Below the pieces are notes generated by a model. That model was not told the DNA's origin and ran no database searches. It worked only from the letters and a program-made list of their open reading frames with translations. The position numbers were made by a program, and so were the translations under genes. DNA of 64,000 nt from UKL13-3 sp040387195 (GTDB lineage: Bacteria > Bacteroidota > Bacteroidia > UKL13-3): the NCBI GenBank assembly GCA_040387195.1, contig JAZKEF010000027.1:121270-185269 (forward strand), given 5' to 3'. This document shows, one piece after another, positions 1 to 7,555 of this stretch. The first letter of the stretch is position 1. Each line of letters starts with the position of its first letter.

Positions 1-108
1 CAAACTGACCCAAGCATGCTTACCGATAACCCGGGAACCATTACCATCAGTTCGAAACTAAACGACTGGAGCAATGATCCTGATGAATTTACTCCGGCAC
101 CGTTTTAG
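1..108 (+). CDS. C-terminal end of an unidentified protein (partial)
   Basis: The first frame is open from the window edge to a TAG at 106-108 and gives 35 residues ending in DPDEFTPAPF. Composition is protein-like (Thr, Asn, Asp and Pro rich, one Trp) and no start is needed because the gene enters from outside the window. The fragment is too short to assign a family. It could also be an accidental open stretch, but nothing else explains this segment. Confidence 0.45.
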   Translation, partial: QTDPSMLTDNPGTITISSKLNDWSNDPDEFTPAPF

Positions 109-171
109 TCCAACATCCGACCTCAAATCGATAAAGTCAATTAAAACAGACCACATTCCAAACGACCTTCG

Positions 172-201
172 TTTGAAATTCAATTTTTACACGTATCTTT
201 G
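172..201 (+). promoter_or_regulatory. Bacteroidota promoter for the toxin-antitoxin pair
   Basis: TTTG at 172-175, an 18-nt spacer, then TATCTTTG at 194-201, matching the TTTG-N17-23-TAnnTTTG pattern. Transcription would begin about 10-15 nt before the antitoxin ATG at 221. An 8-bp palindrome ACACGTGT at 213-220 abuts the ATG, and ACACGT also occurs at 189-194 across the -7 box. Both are candidate operator half-sites for antitoxin autorepression (inference). Confidence 0.65.
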
Positions 202-220
202 AATATTAAAACACACGTGT

Positions 221-472
221 ATGATAACCAAACTCACCTTAACTGTAGAAAAGGAAGTTATTGAACTCGCCAAGGATTATGCTTCCGAAAATGGACGAAG
301 TCTATCGGAAATTGTAGAAACTTATCTTAAGTTTTTAACTTACCCCCAAAAGAAGAAAAAAACAGTCTCCGGTCGCATTACAAAAGCAACAAGAGGTGTC
401 GCAAAAGTGCCTAAAGACTTTGATTATAAGAAAGCATTGGAAGAGGCCCTCACTGAAAAATACTTGAAATAA
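221..472 (+). CDS. DUF6364-type antitoxin, ribbon-helix-helix-like
   Basis: 83 residues beginning MITKLTLTVEKEVIELAKDYA. This is a short beta strand followed by helices, typical of DUF6364/RHH antitoxins, which bind their own promoter with the N-terminal part and neutralise the partner toxin with a basic C-terminal tail. The tail here is lysine-rich (KKKKK near residues 44-48). The stop codon is two nucleotides from the start of a PIN-domain gene, the classical antitoxin-first type II arrangement. DUF6364 is recognised from the N-terminal pattern; the antitoxin role is inferred from the partner gene. Confidence 0.75.
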   Translation: MITKLTLTVEKEVIELAKDYASENGRSLSEIVETYLKFLTYPQKKKKTVSGRITKATRGVAKVPKDFDYKKALEEALTEKYLK

Positions 473-474
473 TT

Positions 475-888
475 ATGCAAAAAGTATTTATTGACACCAA
501 TATTCTTCTTGATCACTTATTAGAAAGAACCCCCTTTGCTGATGATGCATCTGAAATAATGGAATTGGCGGAAGCCAATAAAATAAAAGTGTATACATCA
601 ACAGTTTCTTTTGTCAATACCTTTTACATCATTAAAAAAATAATTGGCCATCACAAAACGCTTCATCACTTAAAACTAATCGAACGTCTTATTGAACTGA
701 TTGAAGTGAATCAAAAAATGGTTCAGCAGGCATTAGATAAGCCCTACAAAGATTTTGAAGATGGAATACAAATGGAGGCTGTGATGCACGTAAAAGGAAT
801 TACCTGCATTGTAACAAGAAACTCAAGTGATTTTAAGCTGTCTACCGTTCCCATTATTACACCTAAAGATTTTTTAGCCAGTCTGTAA
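475..888 (+). CDS. PIN-domain ribonuclease toxin (VapC-like)
   Basis: 137 residues, the usual PIN toxin length. Acidic metal-binding residues sit where expected: D7 in VFIDTN, E27/E30 in the following helix region, D93/D96 in DFEDG, and D119 in the TRNSSDF segment that closes the fold. PIN toxins are Mg-dependent endoribonucleases, usually cutting tRNA or rRNA. The start follows the antitoxin stop by two nucleotides, so the genes are co-transcribed. The protein is in the PIN family called putative VapC in Bacteroidota; its RNA target cannot be read from sequence. All catalytic acids look intact, so it is probably active. Confidence 0.8.
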   Translation: MQKVFIDTNILLDHLLERTPFADDASEIMELAEANKIKVYTSTVSFVNTFYIIKKIIGHHKTLHHLKLIERLIELIEVNQKMVQQALDKPYKDFEDGIQMEAVMHVKGITCIVTRNSSDFKLSTVPIITPKDFLASL

Positions 889-943
889 TGCTTTGTTTCA
901 TCAAATATAGTCTGTAATTGTGCTTTCCTTTGAAAGCATCCCT

Positions 944-970
944 GCTTCGATAAACCCAGCGTGACATTCG
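944..970. repeat. Copy of the CTTCGATAAA-CTCAG-CTGACA intergenic motif
   Basis: GCTTCGATAAACCCAGCGTG followed by ACATTCG. Related copies lie at 5959-5982, 58624-58650, 63801-63824 and 63949-63972. An 8-nt periodic, AT-rich stretch follows at about 973-1020. No gene is visible between 889 and 1054. Confidence 0.6.
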
Positions 971-1054
971 CTCCTTAATATCTTAATACCCGAATTCCCT
1001 AATCACATTTCGAATTTCGTACTTTTCCCCATAGCTATCGGGATCGAATTTGTT

Positions 1055-1369
1055 TCAATACAACAACTCATCCAACGCACTTCTGAACTCATTCACCGTT
1101 TTGCGATCACCCTTCAATTGTGCTTCCTGCATGCCCTTTTCATAAATGGCGATTGCTCTCTTTTCGTCTGATCCTTCCAGCAATAATCCTAATTGGTAAT
1201 ATGCCGCAACATAATGTTCATCGGCAGCGATGATCTGTTCGAATAGGTTTTGTGCCTTTTCGGGTTGCTGCATGCCCAGGTATTCCATGGCCAAAGCGTA
1301 TTGCAAAAACAAGTCATCGGGCTGTTTTTCAAGCATTTCAAGCAGTTTATCGAATCGCGAATTTGCCAT
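1055..1369 (-). CDS. Small tetratricopeptide-repeat protein
   Basis: 104 residues, almost entirely TPR helices. Repeats are visible at about residues 18-50 (LFLQYALAMEYLGMQQPEKA) and 52-85 (HYVAAYYQLGLLLEGSDEKRA), each with the W/Y-G-A-A-P type spacing. There is no signal peptide, so it is probably a cytoplasmic scaffold. It is divergent from etfB, whose promoter lies in the 55-nt gap. The partner is unknown and etfBA adjacency alone does not establish a link. Confidence 0.8.
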   Translation of the reverse strand: MANSRFDKLLEMLEKQPDDLFLQYALAMEYLGMQQPEKAQNLFEQIIAADEHYVAAYYQLGLLLEGSDEKRAIAIYEKGMQEAQLKGDRKTVNEFRSALDELLY

Positions 1370-1391
1370 TTTTCTAAAAACAAAATTTAGC

Positions 1392-1399
1392 TACTTTTG
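1392..1399 (+). promoter_or_regulatory. -7 box TACTTTTG of etfB
   Basis: Exact TAnnTTTG match, 25 nt before the etfB ATG at 1425. A TTTG at 1362-1365 is 26 nt upstream, a long spacing, so the -33 element is uncertain. Confidence 0.6.
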
Positions 1400-1424
1400 T
1401 CTCCCTTTTATAGAAGCAGAAAGT

Positions 1425-2162
1425 ATGAAGATATTAGTTTGCGTAAGCAACGTGCCAGACACGACAACAAAGGTAACTTTTACCGACAACAACACGAAGT
1501 TTAATACTGCGGGTGTTCAGTTTATCATCAATCCTTATGATGAATTAGCATTGACCCGCGCATTGGAAATGACCGAAAAACAAGGCGGAACAGTAAGTAC
1601 TGTAACCGTTGGATTGGCCGATACCGATGCAAGCATCCGCAAAGCACTTGCTATTGGAGCCAATGATGCCACACGCATTAACGCTGAACCGACAAGTGCC
1701 TATTTTGTAGCAGAACAAATTGCTGCTTATGCAAAAGACCAGGCTTTCGATTTGATCTTAACCGGACGTGAGTCTATTGATTATAACGGAGGACAAGTTG
1801 CAGGATTGCTTGCCGAGATGTTGGGAATGCCTTCGGTAAATGTAATTACCAAAATTGACGTAGAGAATGGTGTTGCAACCATGGAGCGTGATATTGATGG
1901 TGGTAAAGAAAAACTGAGCTGCAAACTTCCACTGGTAGCTAGTGCACAAAAAGACCTGACAGAACCACGTATTCCAAACATGCGCGGGATTATGGCTGCA
2001 CGTACCAAACCGTTAAATGTAGTTGAACCTGTTGCAGGCGAATTAACATCGGCAACAATCGGGTTTGATCTACCGGCTGCCAAAGGTGGTGTAAAATTAA
2101 TCCCTGCTGAACAAGCCGAGCAGTTAATCGATTTGTTACACAACGAAGCAAAAATTATATAA
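1425..2162 (+). CDS. etfB: Electron transfer flavoprotein beta subunit
   Basis: 245 residues starting MKILVCVSNVPDT. An upstream in-frame extension to 1230 is rejected because it runs antisense through the TPR gene and the promoter, and because family members start at this methionine. The ETF-beta AMP-binding region is seen at about residues 110-130 (LTGRESIDYNGGQVAG). With EtfA it forms a heterodimer that accepts electrons from acyl-CoA dehydrogenases and passes them to ETF:quinone oxidoreductase. etfA follows after a 108-nt spacer filled with heptanucleotide repeats. Confidence 0.93.
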   Translation: MKILVCVSNVPDTTTKVTFTDNNTKFNTAGVQFIINPYDELALTRALEMTEKQGGTVSTVTVGLADTDASIRKALAIGANDATRINAEPTSAYFVAEQIAAYAKDQAFDLILTGRESIDYNGGQVAGLLAEMLGMPSVNVITKIDVENGVATMERDIDGGKEKLSCKLPLVASAQKDLTEPRIPNMRGIMAARTKPLNVVEPVAGELTSATIGFDLPAAKGGVKLIPAEQAEQLIDLLHNEAKII

Positions 2163-2269
2163 GAAGCTTTTAGCTATTGGCTATTGGCCTTTAGCTTATG
2201 TTTCGCTAACAAAAAATATTTAAACCTAGCTCTAGTATTTAAAACCTAACAGCTAAAAGCCAAAAACAA
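2163..2269. repeat. Heptanucleotide repeat tracts between etfB and etfA
   Basis: From 2170 the sequence reads in 7-nt steps TTAGCTA, TTGGCTA, TTGGCCT, TTAGCTT. From 2242 it reads AACCTAA-like steps ending AGCTAAA, AGCCAAA just before the etfA ATG. The two tracts are roughly inverted, so the spacer mRNA could fold into a long imperfect stem. Confidence 0.75.
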
Positions 2270-2270
2270 C

Positions 2271-3239
2271 ATGAGTATATTAGTATTTGCAGAAAGTATT
2301 GACGGAGTATTCAAAAAATCAACATTTGAAGCGGTGAGTTACGGAAGTGAAGTAGCGAAAAAAACTTCATCAACCTGTGTAGCTGTTTCCATTGGAAATG
2401 TTGACGACAGTAAACTTGCTGAATTAGCCAACTATGGTGCCGACAAAATTGTGAGCATCAAAGGAGATAAAGCAGCCAACTTTGTTGCCGAAGCATACGC
2501 CAAAGCCATTGCCAATGTTGCAACAACTGAAGGATCAAACATTATTGTTATTTCAAACACCTACAGCGGTAAATCTGTTTCGCCACGTGTAGCTGCCAAA
2601 TTAAAAGCAGGAATTGCCAGTGGAGTAATCTCCTACCCTGATACAGCGTCAGGTTTTAAAGTAAGACGCAGCGTTTTCAGTGGAAAGGCATTTGCGGATG
2701 TAGATGTAAAAACAGCAACCAAAGTAATTGCCATTACACCCAACACTTTTGATCTGGTAAACAATACAAAAGCTGCGAATATTACTGTTGCTGACGGTGG
2801 TTTATCGGATGCCGACTTTGTTACACAAACAATTGAAGTATCGCGTGTAACCGGCAAAATTCCACTTACCGAAGCAGAAGTGGTAATCAGTGGCGGACGT
2901 GGAATGAAAGGTCCGGAGAACTGGGGAATGATTGAAGAACTTGCTACCATTTTGGGTGCAGCTACGGCTTGTTCAAAACCTGTAAGTGATATGGATTGGA
3001 GACCCCACTCTGAACACGTTGGTCAAACCGGTATCACCATTAAACCCAACTTATACATTGCCATTGGAATCAGTGGAGCTATTCAACACCTTGCAGGGGT
3101 TAGTTCAAGCAAAGTGATTGTTGCCATTAATAAAGATCCTGAAGCACCGTTCTTCAAAGCTGCCGATTATGGTATTGTGGGAGATGCGTTTGAAATATTG
3201 CCTAAAATTATTGAAGCTGCTAAAAAACTGAAAGGTTAA
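2271..3239 (+). CDS. etfA: Electron transfer flavoprotein alpha subunit
   Basis: 322 residues, the normal EtfA length. The N-terminal half is the ETF alpha/beta fold. The C-terminal FAD-binding domain shows GGRGMKGPENWGMIEELA at about residues 207-224, then RPHSEHVGQTG and YIAIGISGAIQHLAG, the conserved isoalloxazine and adenine contacts. It acts with EtfB in fatty-acid and amino-acid oxidation. It probably shares the etfB transcript; a terminator follows at 3262. Confidence 0.95.
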   Translation: MSILVFAESIDGVFKKSTFEAVSYGSEVAKKTSSTCVAVSIGNVDDSKLAELANYGADKIVSIKGDKAANFVAEAYAKAIANVATTEGSNIIVISNTYSGKSVSPRVAAKLKAGIASGVISYPDTASGFKVRRSVFSGKAFADVDVKTATKVIAITPNTFDLVNNTKAANITVADGGLSDADFVTQTIEVSRVTGKIPLTEAEVVISGGRGMKGPENWGMIEELATILGAATACSKPVSDMDWRPHSEHVGQTGITIKPNLYIAIGISGAIQHLAGVSSSKVIVAINKDPEAPFFKAADYGIVGDAFEILPKIIEAAKKLKG

Positions 3240-3261
3240 GTTCAGCTTATTCAACTTATCG

Positions 3262-3299
3262 AAAAATCCTTTTCACCTCAGGGCGGGAAGGATTTTTTT
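3262..3299. terminator. Terminator between etfA and the serine hydrolase
   Basis: AAAAATCCTT (3262-3271) pairs with AAGGATTTTT (3288-3297) around a GC-rich loop, followed by T residues on the plus strand and preceded by A residues that give a U tract on the minus strand. It can serve both convergent genes. Confidence 0.8.
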
Positions 3300-4404
3300 A
3301 TGGTATTTGATTGACCAGGCTCGAAGCAATAAATGTCCAATCCATCTTGCCGTAACCGGAACCCAATCTTACCACAATCATCTTCTTTGCTTTATCTACA
3401 AAAATATATTGTCCCAAATGTCCCTGCGCACAGTACTGATTCAGGTTATCGGTTTCGAGCCACCATTGGTACTTATAGAAGGCTGCTCCCCCGTCTGCAC
3501 GGTCAGCTTTGGTGCTCTCTTCAACCCATGAAGCCGGTACCAGTTGTGTTCCGTTCCAATTCCCCTTGTTGAGGTATAACCGTCCGAATTTTGCAAAATC
3601 GCGGGCACGGGCATTGAGGCAGCAAAATGTTTTTTCCATTCCCCCTTTTTTATCAATGCTCCAGCTTCCGCTGAATTCCGTTTGCATGGGTTTCCATAAT
3701 TTCCGTTCCAGGTATTGAGTTACCGATTCTGTTTTTAAGGCCCTTGCCAATACCTGTCCAAGTAATTGTGTACTCCCGCTGGTATACTCAAACCGCATTC
3801 CCGGCTCTGATGCAAGCTTTAACTGAAGCGTTTTTTTCTCCAGCTTACGGCCATAATAAAAGGTAGCTGCGTCACCAAAAGGATTGTAGTAACTCTCATT
3901 AAATTGTATTCCCGAGGTCATTTGCAACAAGTGCCTGATCGTAACTTTATCAAATCCATTCTTCCCCATTTCCGGAATGTATTTAGTGATGGGATCATTT
4001 ACACTACCAATCAAACCATCATCAATGGCACAACCAATCAATGCAGAGGTATATGATTTGGCCATCGAAAAAGAGGCCACAATGGATGCCGAATCGTAAT
4101 CTGAAAAATAGCGTTCGTATAAAATACTGTCGTTGCGGATTACCATAAACGCAACTGTTTCCCGCTCCTTCAAAAATGATTCGAAAGGCTGCGACTTTCC
4201 ATTTATTTCAACTGATTTCGGAGCAATTTGTTTCTGCTCATCTTTATAAAATGTAAAGGGTATTACCGAAGCAGGCAATGCCCTTGCGGGGAAAATGTTA
4301 TGATCGGTGATATCCGAAAAATTGTACCAGATAAACCTTCCCAGCTGACATGAAGGAAAGAGTAAAACGCAGATAGCAGCCAACGTGAGCAGTCTTTTGT
4401 TCAT
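3298..4404 (-). CDS. Serine hydrolase, class C beta-lactamase fold, lipoprotein
   Basis: 368 residues from MNKRLLTL. The longer start at 4461 is rejected because it would bury a clean lipoprotein signal ending LLFPSC, with the acylated Cys at residue 19. The active-site motifs of the beta-lactamase/PBP4-like family are visible: SMAK (S113, K116), a YTS triad Tyr motif in FEYTSGSTQLLG, and HLG near the C terminus in place of KTG. Family members are esterases, D-aminopeptidases or DD-peptidases; substrate cannot be predicted. Predicted location is the periplasm, lipid-anchored. Divergent from the TatD gene. Confidence 0.85.
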   Translation of the reverse strand: MNKRLLTLAAICVLLFPSCQLGRFIWYNFSDITDHNIFPARALPASVIPFTFYKDEQKQIAPKSVEINGKSQPFESFLKERETVAFMVIRNDSILYERYFSDYDSASIVASFSMAKSYTSALIGCAIDDGLIGSVNDPITKYIPEMGKNGFDKVTIRHLLQMTSGIQFNESYYNPFGDAATFYYGRKLEKKTLQLKLASEPGMRFEYTSGSTQLLGQVLARALKTESVTQYLERKLWKPMQTEFSGSWSIDKKGGMEKTFCCLNARARDFAKFGRLYLNKGNWNGTQLVPASWVEESTKADRADGGAAFYKYQWWLETDNLNQYCAQGHLGQYIFVDKAKKMIVVRLGSGYGKMDWTFIASSLVNQIP

Positions 4405-4485
4405 AGCATCTAATTTACCCGAACTTACGAAATATCTCCGGCAAAATTTCACGATACCCAAAACTTTGCCTTATTTAGTTGCTGC

Positions 4486-5148
4486 ATGCAAGCCGACTCA
4501 TTCATCAATATTCACACACACCACAAGCCTAAACTTGCAGAAGAGTTTGTGATCCGAAACGCCTACCTGCGTCTAAGTCCTGATCAGATTCAAAACTTAC
4601 CCTATCATGTGTCGGCAGGATTGCATCCATGGCACCTTCACCAAATGACGGTAAACGAATGCTCCGACAGGTTAATTGATATTGCGTCTTCCGAAAAGGT
4701 GTTGGCTATTGGTGAAATTGGTATTGACAGAGCCATTGCTACACCCATTCAAACGCAGCTGAGTTATTTTGATGCCCAACTGAATGTGGCAAGAGCTTTG
4801 CAAAAACCGGTTATCATTCATGCTGTGAGAAGCTACAGCGACCTGATACCTTTTCTTAAAAAGACCAAAGTGCCGTTTATTTTTCACCAGTTTCAGGGCA
4901 ATGAACAACAGGCCAAAGAGTTGCTGAAATACAATACCTACTTATCTTTTGGTAAAAACCTGTTCGAACCCAAAAGCGAACAAACTTTCAAAACCACCCC
5001 ACTCGAAAACATCTTCCTTGAAACCGATACTGCTGCTCACATTCATATTGCCGATATATACCGCAAAGCAGCCGAACTAAAAGAACTGCATATAGATGAG
5101 TTAAAATCAATTGTGTTTCATAATTTCGCCAAACTTAAAACGACATAA
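4486..5148 (+). CDS. TatD-family metal-dependent hydrolase
   Basis: 220 residues, about 40 shorter than Escherichia coli TatD. The amidohydrolase metal ligands are present: HTHH near residues 10-13, GEIGID around residue 76, a conserved His in VIIHAVRS, FHQF, and the late acidic ETDTAA. TatD proteins are 3-prime-5-prime nucleases acting in DNA repair or RNA turnover. The compact form is common in Bacteroidota. tcdA lies 43 nt downstream across a heptad-repeat spacer, suggesting one transcript. Confidence 0.85.
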   Translation: MQADSFINIHTHHKPKLAEEFVIRNAYLRLSPDQIQNLPYHVSAGLHPWHLHQMTVNECSDRLIDIASSEKVLAIGEIGIDRAIATPIQTQLSYFDAQLNVARALQKPVIIHAVRSYSDLIPFLKKTKVPFIFHQFQGNEQQAKELLKYNTYLSFGKNLFEPKSEQTFKTTPLENIFLETDTAAHIHIADIYRKAAELKELHIDELKSIVFHNFAKLKTT

Positions 5149-5151
5149 AGG

Positions 5152-5193
5152 CAATTAGCCAAAAGCTAACAGCCAAAAGCTAAACGCTACAAT
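5152..5193. repeat. Heptanucleotide repeat between tatD-like gene and tcdA
   Basis: Reads CAATTAG, CCAAAAG, CTAACAG, CCAAAAG, CTAAACG, CTACAAT. The 13-mer AGCCAAAAGCTAA occurs twice exactly 14 nt apart. The tract fills the whole spacer and runs into the tcdA start codon. Confidence 0.85.
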
Positions 5194-5920
5194 GAAAGAA
5201 ATAAAACCATGGATGGATCGTACCAAGCTTTTGCTGGGCGAGGAAAAACTAACCAAACTCATCAACTCAAATGTATTGGTGGTTGGACTGGGAGGCGTTG
5301 GAGGTATTGCAGCCGAAATGATTGCCCGCACCGGTGTTGGCAAAATGACCATTGTAGATGCCGATACTGTGGACCCAACCAATAGAAACCGTCAGATTCC
5401 TGCTCTCACAAGTACTGAGGGAAAAGTTAAAGCTGAAGTGCTGAAAGAACGCCTGCTCGATATTAACCCAGATCTGGAACTGACCGTGGTACCGGAATAT
5501 TTCAGGGATGAACTCACACACAAAATTTTAGATGAAGGTAATTTTGATTATGCACTTGATTGTATTGATACCCTTAGCCCCAAAGTGTTTTTCATCAAAG
5601 CTTGTCTCGACCGGAAAATACCGCTGGTAAGTAGTATGGGAGCCGGCAATAAGGTAGACCCAACTCAGGTAAAAGTGGCGGATATTGCCGATAGCTATAA
5701 TTGTAAACTGGCCAAATACACCCGTAAATACCTGCACAAATTTGGCATTTACAAAGGTGTAACCGTAGTATTCAGTGCCGAAAAACCGGGTGAAGACTCT
5801 GGCATTGTGATGGTGGGAGCCCGTAACAAAAAATCGGCACCCGGAACCATCAGTTATATTCCAACAGTGTTTGGTTGTACGGTAGCAAGTGTAGCTATTA
5901 GAGGGTTGTATAACAGGTAA
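5192..5920 (+). CDS. tcdA: tRNA threonylcarbamoyladenosine dehydratase
   Basis: 242 residues of the ThiF/MoeB/E1-like fold. The nucleotide-binding loop GLGGVGG is at residues 32-38, followed by DADTVDPTNRNRQ, with the Arg/Gln pair that contacts ATP. TcdA cyclises t6A to ct6A at position 37 of ANN-decoding tRNAs using ATP. The length and the CIDTLSPKVFFIKACL region separate it from ThiF and MoeB, which carry extra zinc-binding cysteines. It probably shares a transcript with the TatD gene. Confidence 0.88.
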   Translation: MKEIKPWMDRTKLLLGEEKLTKLINSNVLVVGLGGVGGIAAEMIARTGVGKMTIVDADTVDPTNRNRQIPALTSTEGKVKAEVLKERLLDINPDLELTVVPEYFRDELTHKILDEGNFDYALDCIDTLSPKVFFIKACLDRKIPLVSSMGAGNKVDPTQVKVADIADSYNCKLAKYTRKYLHKFGIYKGVTVVFSAEKPGEDSGIVMVGARNKKSAPGTISYIPTVFGCTVASVAIRGLYNR

Positions 5921-6242
5921 TTGTTAACTGTGTTGTTCTCTTAGGCTTTGAGTCTGTTGTCTTCGACTCCGCTCAGACAACCGGAAATTGTCAAATTACA
6001 AACAAACCAAAACTTCAGTTTACCTTCCACTGGTTGAGCGGTCCGATAGTTATCGAACGAAACCATCGGGATATAAACCAACGTTAAGTCCCAAACAGCC
6101 AACAGAAAACAACAAACCACAAACAGAAAACCGCGGACTGCCGACTGCGGACTACGGACTCCCCCTCCCGCTAAATTTAAAATGGCTTTTCCCATTCAAT
6201 TTCCCATATTTGCGCCACTAAAATTATTAAACGTAACCATAT
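5921..6242. other. Intergenic region tcdA-icd
   Basis: 322 nt without a supported gene. It holds one CTTCGACTCCGCTCAGACAA motif with a 7-bp hairpin (GTTGTCT 5956-5962 / AGACAAC 5975-5981), the longest uninterrupted heptad repeat of the window (6084-6171), and a possible weak icd -7 box CATATTTG at 6205-6212 (one mismatch to TAnnTTTG). ORFs crossing it on both strands are repeat artefacts. Confidence 0.7.
6084..6171. repeat. Heptanucleotide repeat tract, about 12 units
   Basis: In steps of seven: TTAAGTC, CCAAACA, GCCAACA, GAAAACA, ACAAACC, ACAAACA, GAAAACC, GCGGACT, GCCGACT, GCGGACT, ACGGACT, CCCCCTC. The last three positions of each unit are ACA, then ACT, so the phase is kept while the sequence drifts. 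Confidence 0.9.
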
Positions 6243-7472
6243 ATGACAAAAATTAAAGTAGCCAATCCGGTTGTCGAGCTGGATGGCGATGAAATGACCC
6301 GTATCATCTGGAAGTTTATCAAAGACAAACTGATTCTTCCTTACCTGGACCTGGATATTAAATATTATGATTTGGGAATGGAAAGCCGCGATGCTACCAA
6401 CGACCAGATTACCATTGATGCTGCAGAAGCTATCAAAAAATATAATGTTGGAATTAAGTGTGCTACCATTACACCTGATGAAGCACGTGTAGCGGAGTTT
6501 AAATTAAAACAAATGTGGAAGTCGCCAAACGGGACTATCCGTAATATTTTGGATGGAACGGTTTTCCGCGAACCGATTGTGTGCAGCAATGTACCGCGCT
6601 TGGTTCCTAACTGGACAGCTCCTATCTGTATCGGTCGCCATGCATTTGGTGACCAGTATCGTGCAACCGATTTTGTGACCAAAGGAAAAGGAAAACTAAC
6701 TATCAAATTTGAAGGTGAAGACGGACAAGTAATTGAGCACGAAGTATACAATTTTAAAGGTGATGGTGTTGCATTGGCAATGTACAATACCGAAGAAAGT
6801 ATCCGTGGATTTGCACATTCTTGTTTCAACACAGCATTGCAAAAAGGATGGCCTTTATACCTTTCGACCAAGAACACCATTTTGAAAAAATATGATGGTC
6901 GTTTCAAAGATATTTTTGAAGAAATTTACCAGGCAGATTATAAAGCTAAATATGAAGCGGCTGGCATTACTTACGAGCATCGCTTAATTGACGATATGGT
7001 TGCTTCGGCATTGAAGTGGAACGGTAACTTTGTTTGGGCTTGTAAAAACTATGATGGCGATGTGCAATCGGATACCGTTGCCCAAGGATTCGGTTCATTG
7101 GGATTGATGACTTCTACGTTGGTAACTCCCGATGGAAAAACTATGGAAGCAGAAGCAGCACACGGAACTGTTACCCGTCACTACCGCGATCACCAGGCCG
7201 GCAAACCCACTTCGACCAACCCTATTGCAAGTATTTTTGCTTGGACCCGTGGTTTGGAATTCCGTGGTAAGCTGGATGGCAACCAAGAGCTGATCAATTT
7301 CTGCCAGGCATTGGAAACAGTGTGTGTTGACGTAGTGGAAAGCGGCAAAATGACTAAAGATCTAGCTGTTTGTATCCATGGAAACAAAGTGGAGCACGGC
7401 AAACATTACCTGTACACTGAAGAGTTTTTGGATGCACTGGATGCAGGTTTGAAAACGAAGTTGGGTAAATAA
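6243..7472 (+). CDS. icd: NADP-dependent isocitrate dehydrogenase
   Basis: 409 residues of the eukaryote-like (subfamily II) homodimeric type rather than the E. coli type. Visible signatures include the N-terminal NPVVELDGDEMTRIIW, the substrate loop SPNGTIRNILDGTVFREPI with the catalytic Ser/Asn/Arg cluster, and the C-terminal EAAHGTVTRHYR cofactor region. It converts isocitrate to 2-oxoglutarate with NADPH formation in the TCA cycle. Monocistronic: a repeat-filled spacer lies upstream and a strong terminator downstream. Confidence 0.96.
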   Translation: MTKIKVANPVVELDGDEMTRIIWKFIKDKLILPYLDLDIKYYDLGMESRDATNDQITIDAAEAIKKYNVGIKCATITPDEARVAEFKLKQMWKSPNGTIRNILDGTVFREPIVCSNVPRLVPNWTAPICIGRHAFGDQYRATDFVTKGKGKLTIKFEGEDGQVIEHEVYNFKGDGVALAMYNTEESIRGFAHSCFNTALQKGWPLYLSTKNTILKKYDGRFKDIFEEIYQADYKAKYEAAGITYEHRLIDDMVASALKWNGNFVWACKNYDGDVQSDTVAQGFGSLGLMTSTLVTPDGKTMEAEAAHGTVTRHYRDHQAGKPTSTNPIASIFAWTRGLEFRGKLDGNQELINFCQALETVCVDVVESGKMTKDLAVCIHGNKVEHGKHYLYTEEFLDALDAGLKTKLGK

Positions 7473-7495
7473 GTTATTGGGTAAAATGAGTAAAG

Positions 7496-7532
7496 AAAAG
7501 CCTTCCTGTTGATGAAACAGGAAGGCTTTTTT
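7496..7532 (+). terminator. icd terminator
   Basis: Perfect 15-bp stem: AAAAGCCTTCCTGTT at 7496-7510, loop GATGA, AACAGGAAGGCTTTT at 7516-7530, then a T run. Confidence 0.95.
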
Positions 7533-7555
7533 ATTACTATATCTTGCAAAAAATT

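Noticed and set aside
1230..1424. N-terminal extension of etfB
   Set aside because: Runs antisense through the TPR gene and over the promoter; EtfB families start at the Met at 1425.
5941..6195. Minus-strand ORF of 84 codons
   Set aside because: Produced by reading through the heptad tract (SPQSAVRG-type peptide). The tract has no stop in some frames, and the peptide is a known kind of repeat artefact.
5988..6221. Plus-strand ORF of 77 codons
   Set aside because: Same repeat tract read on the other strand; it ends where the icd leader begins and has no promoter.
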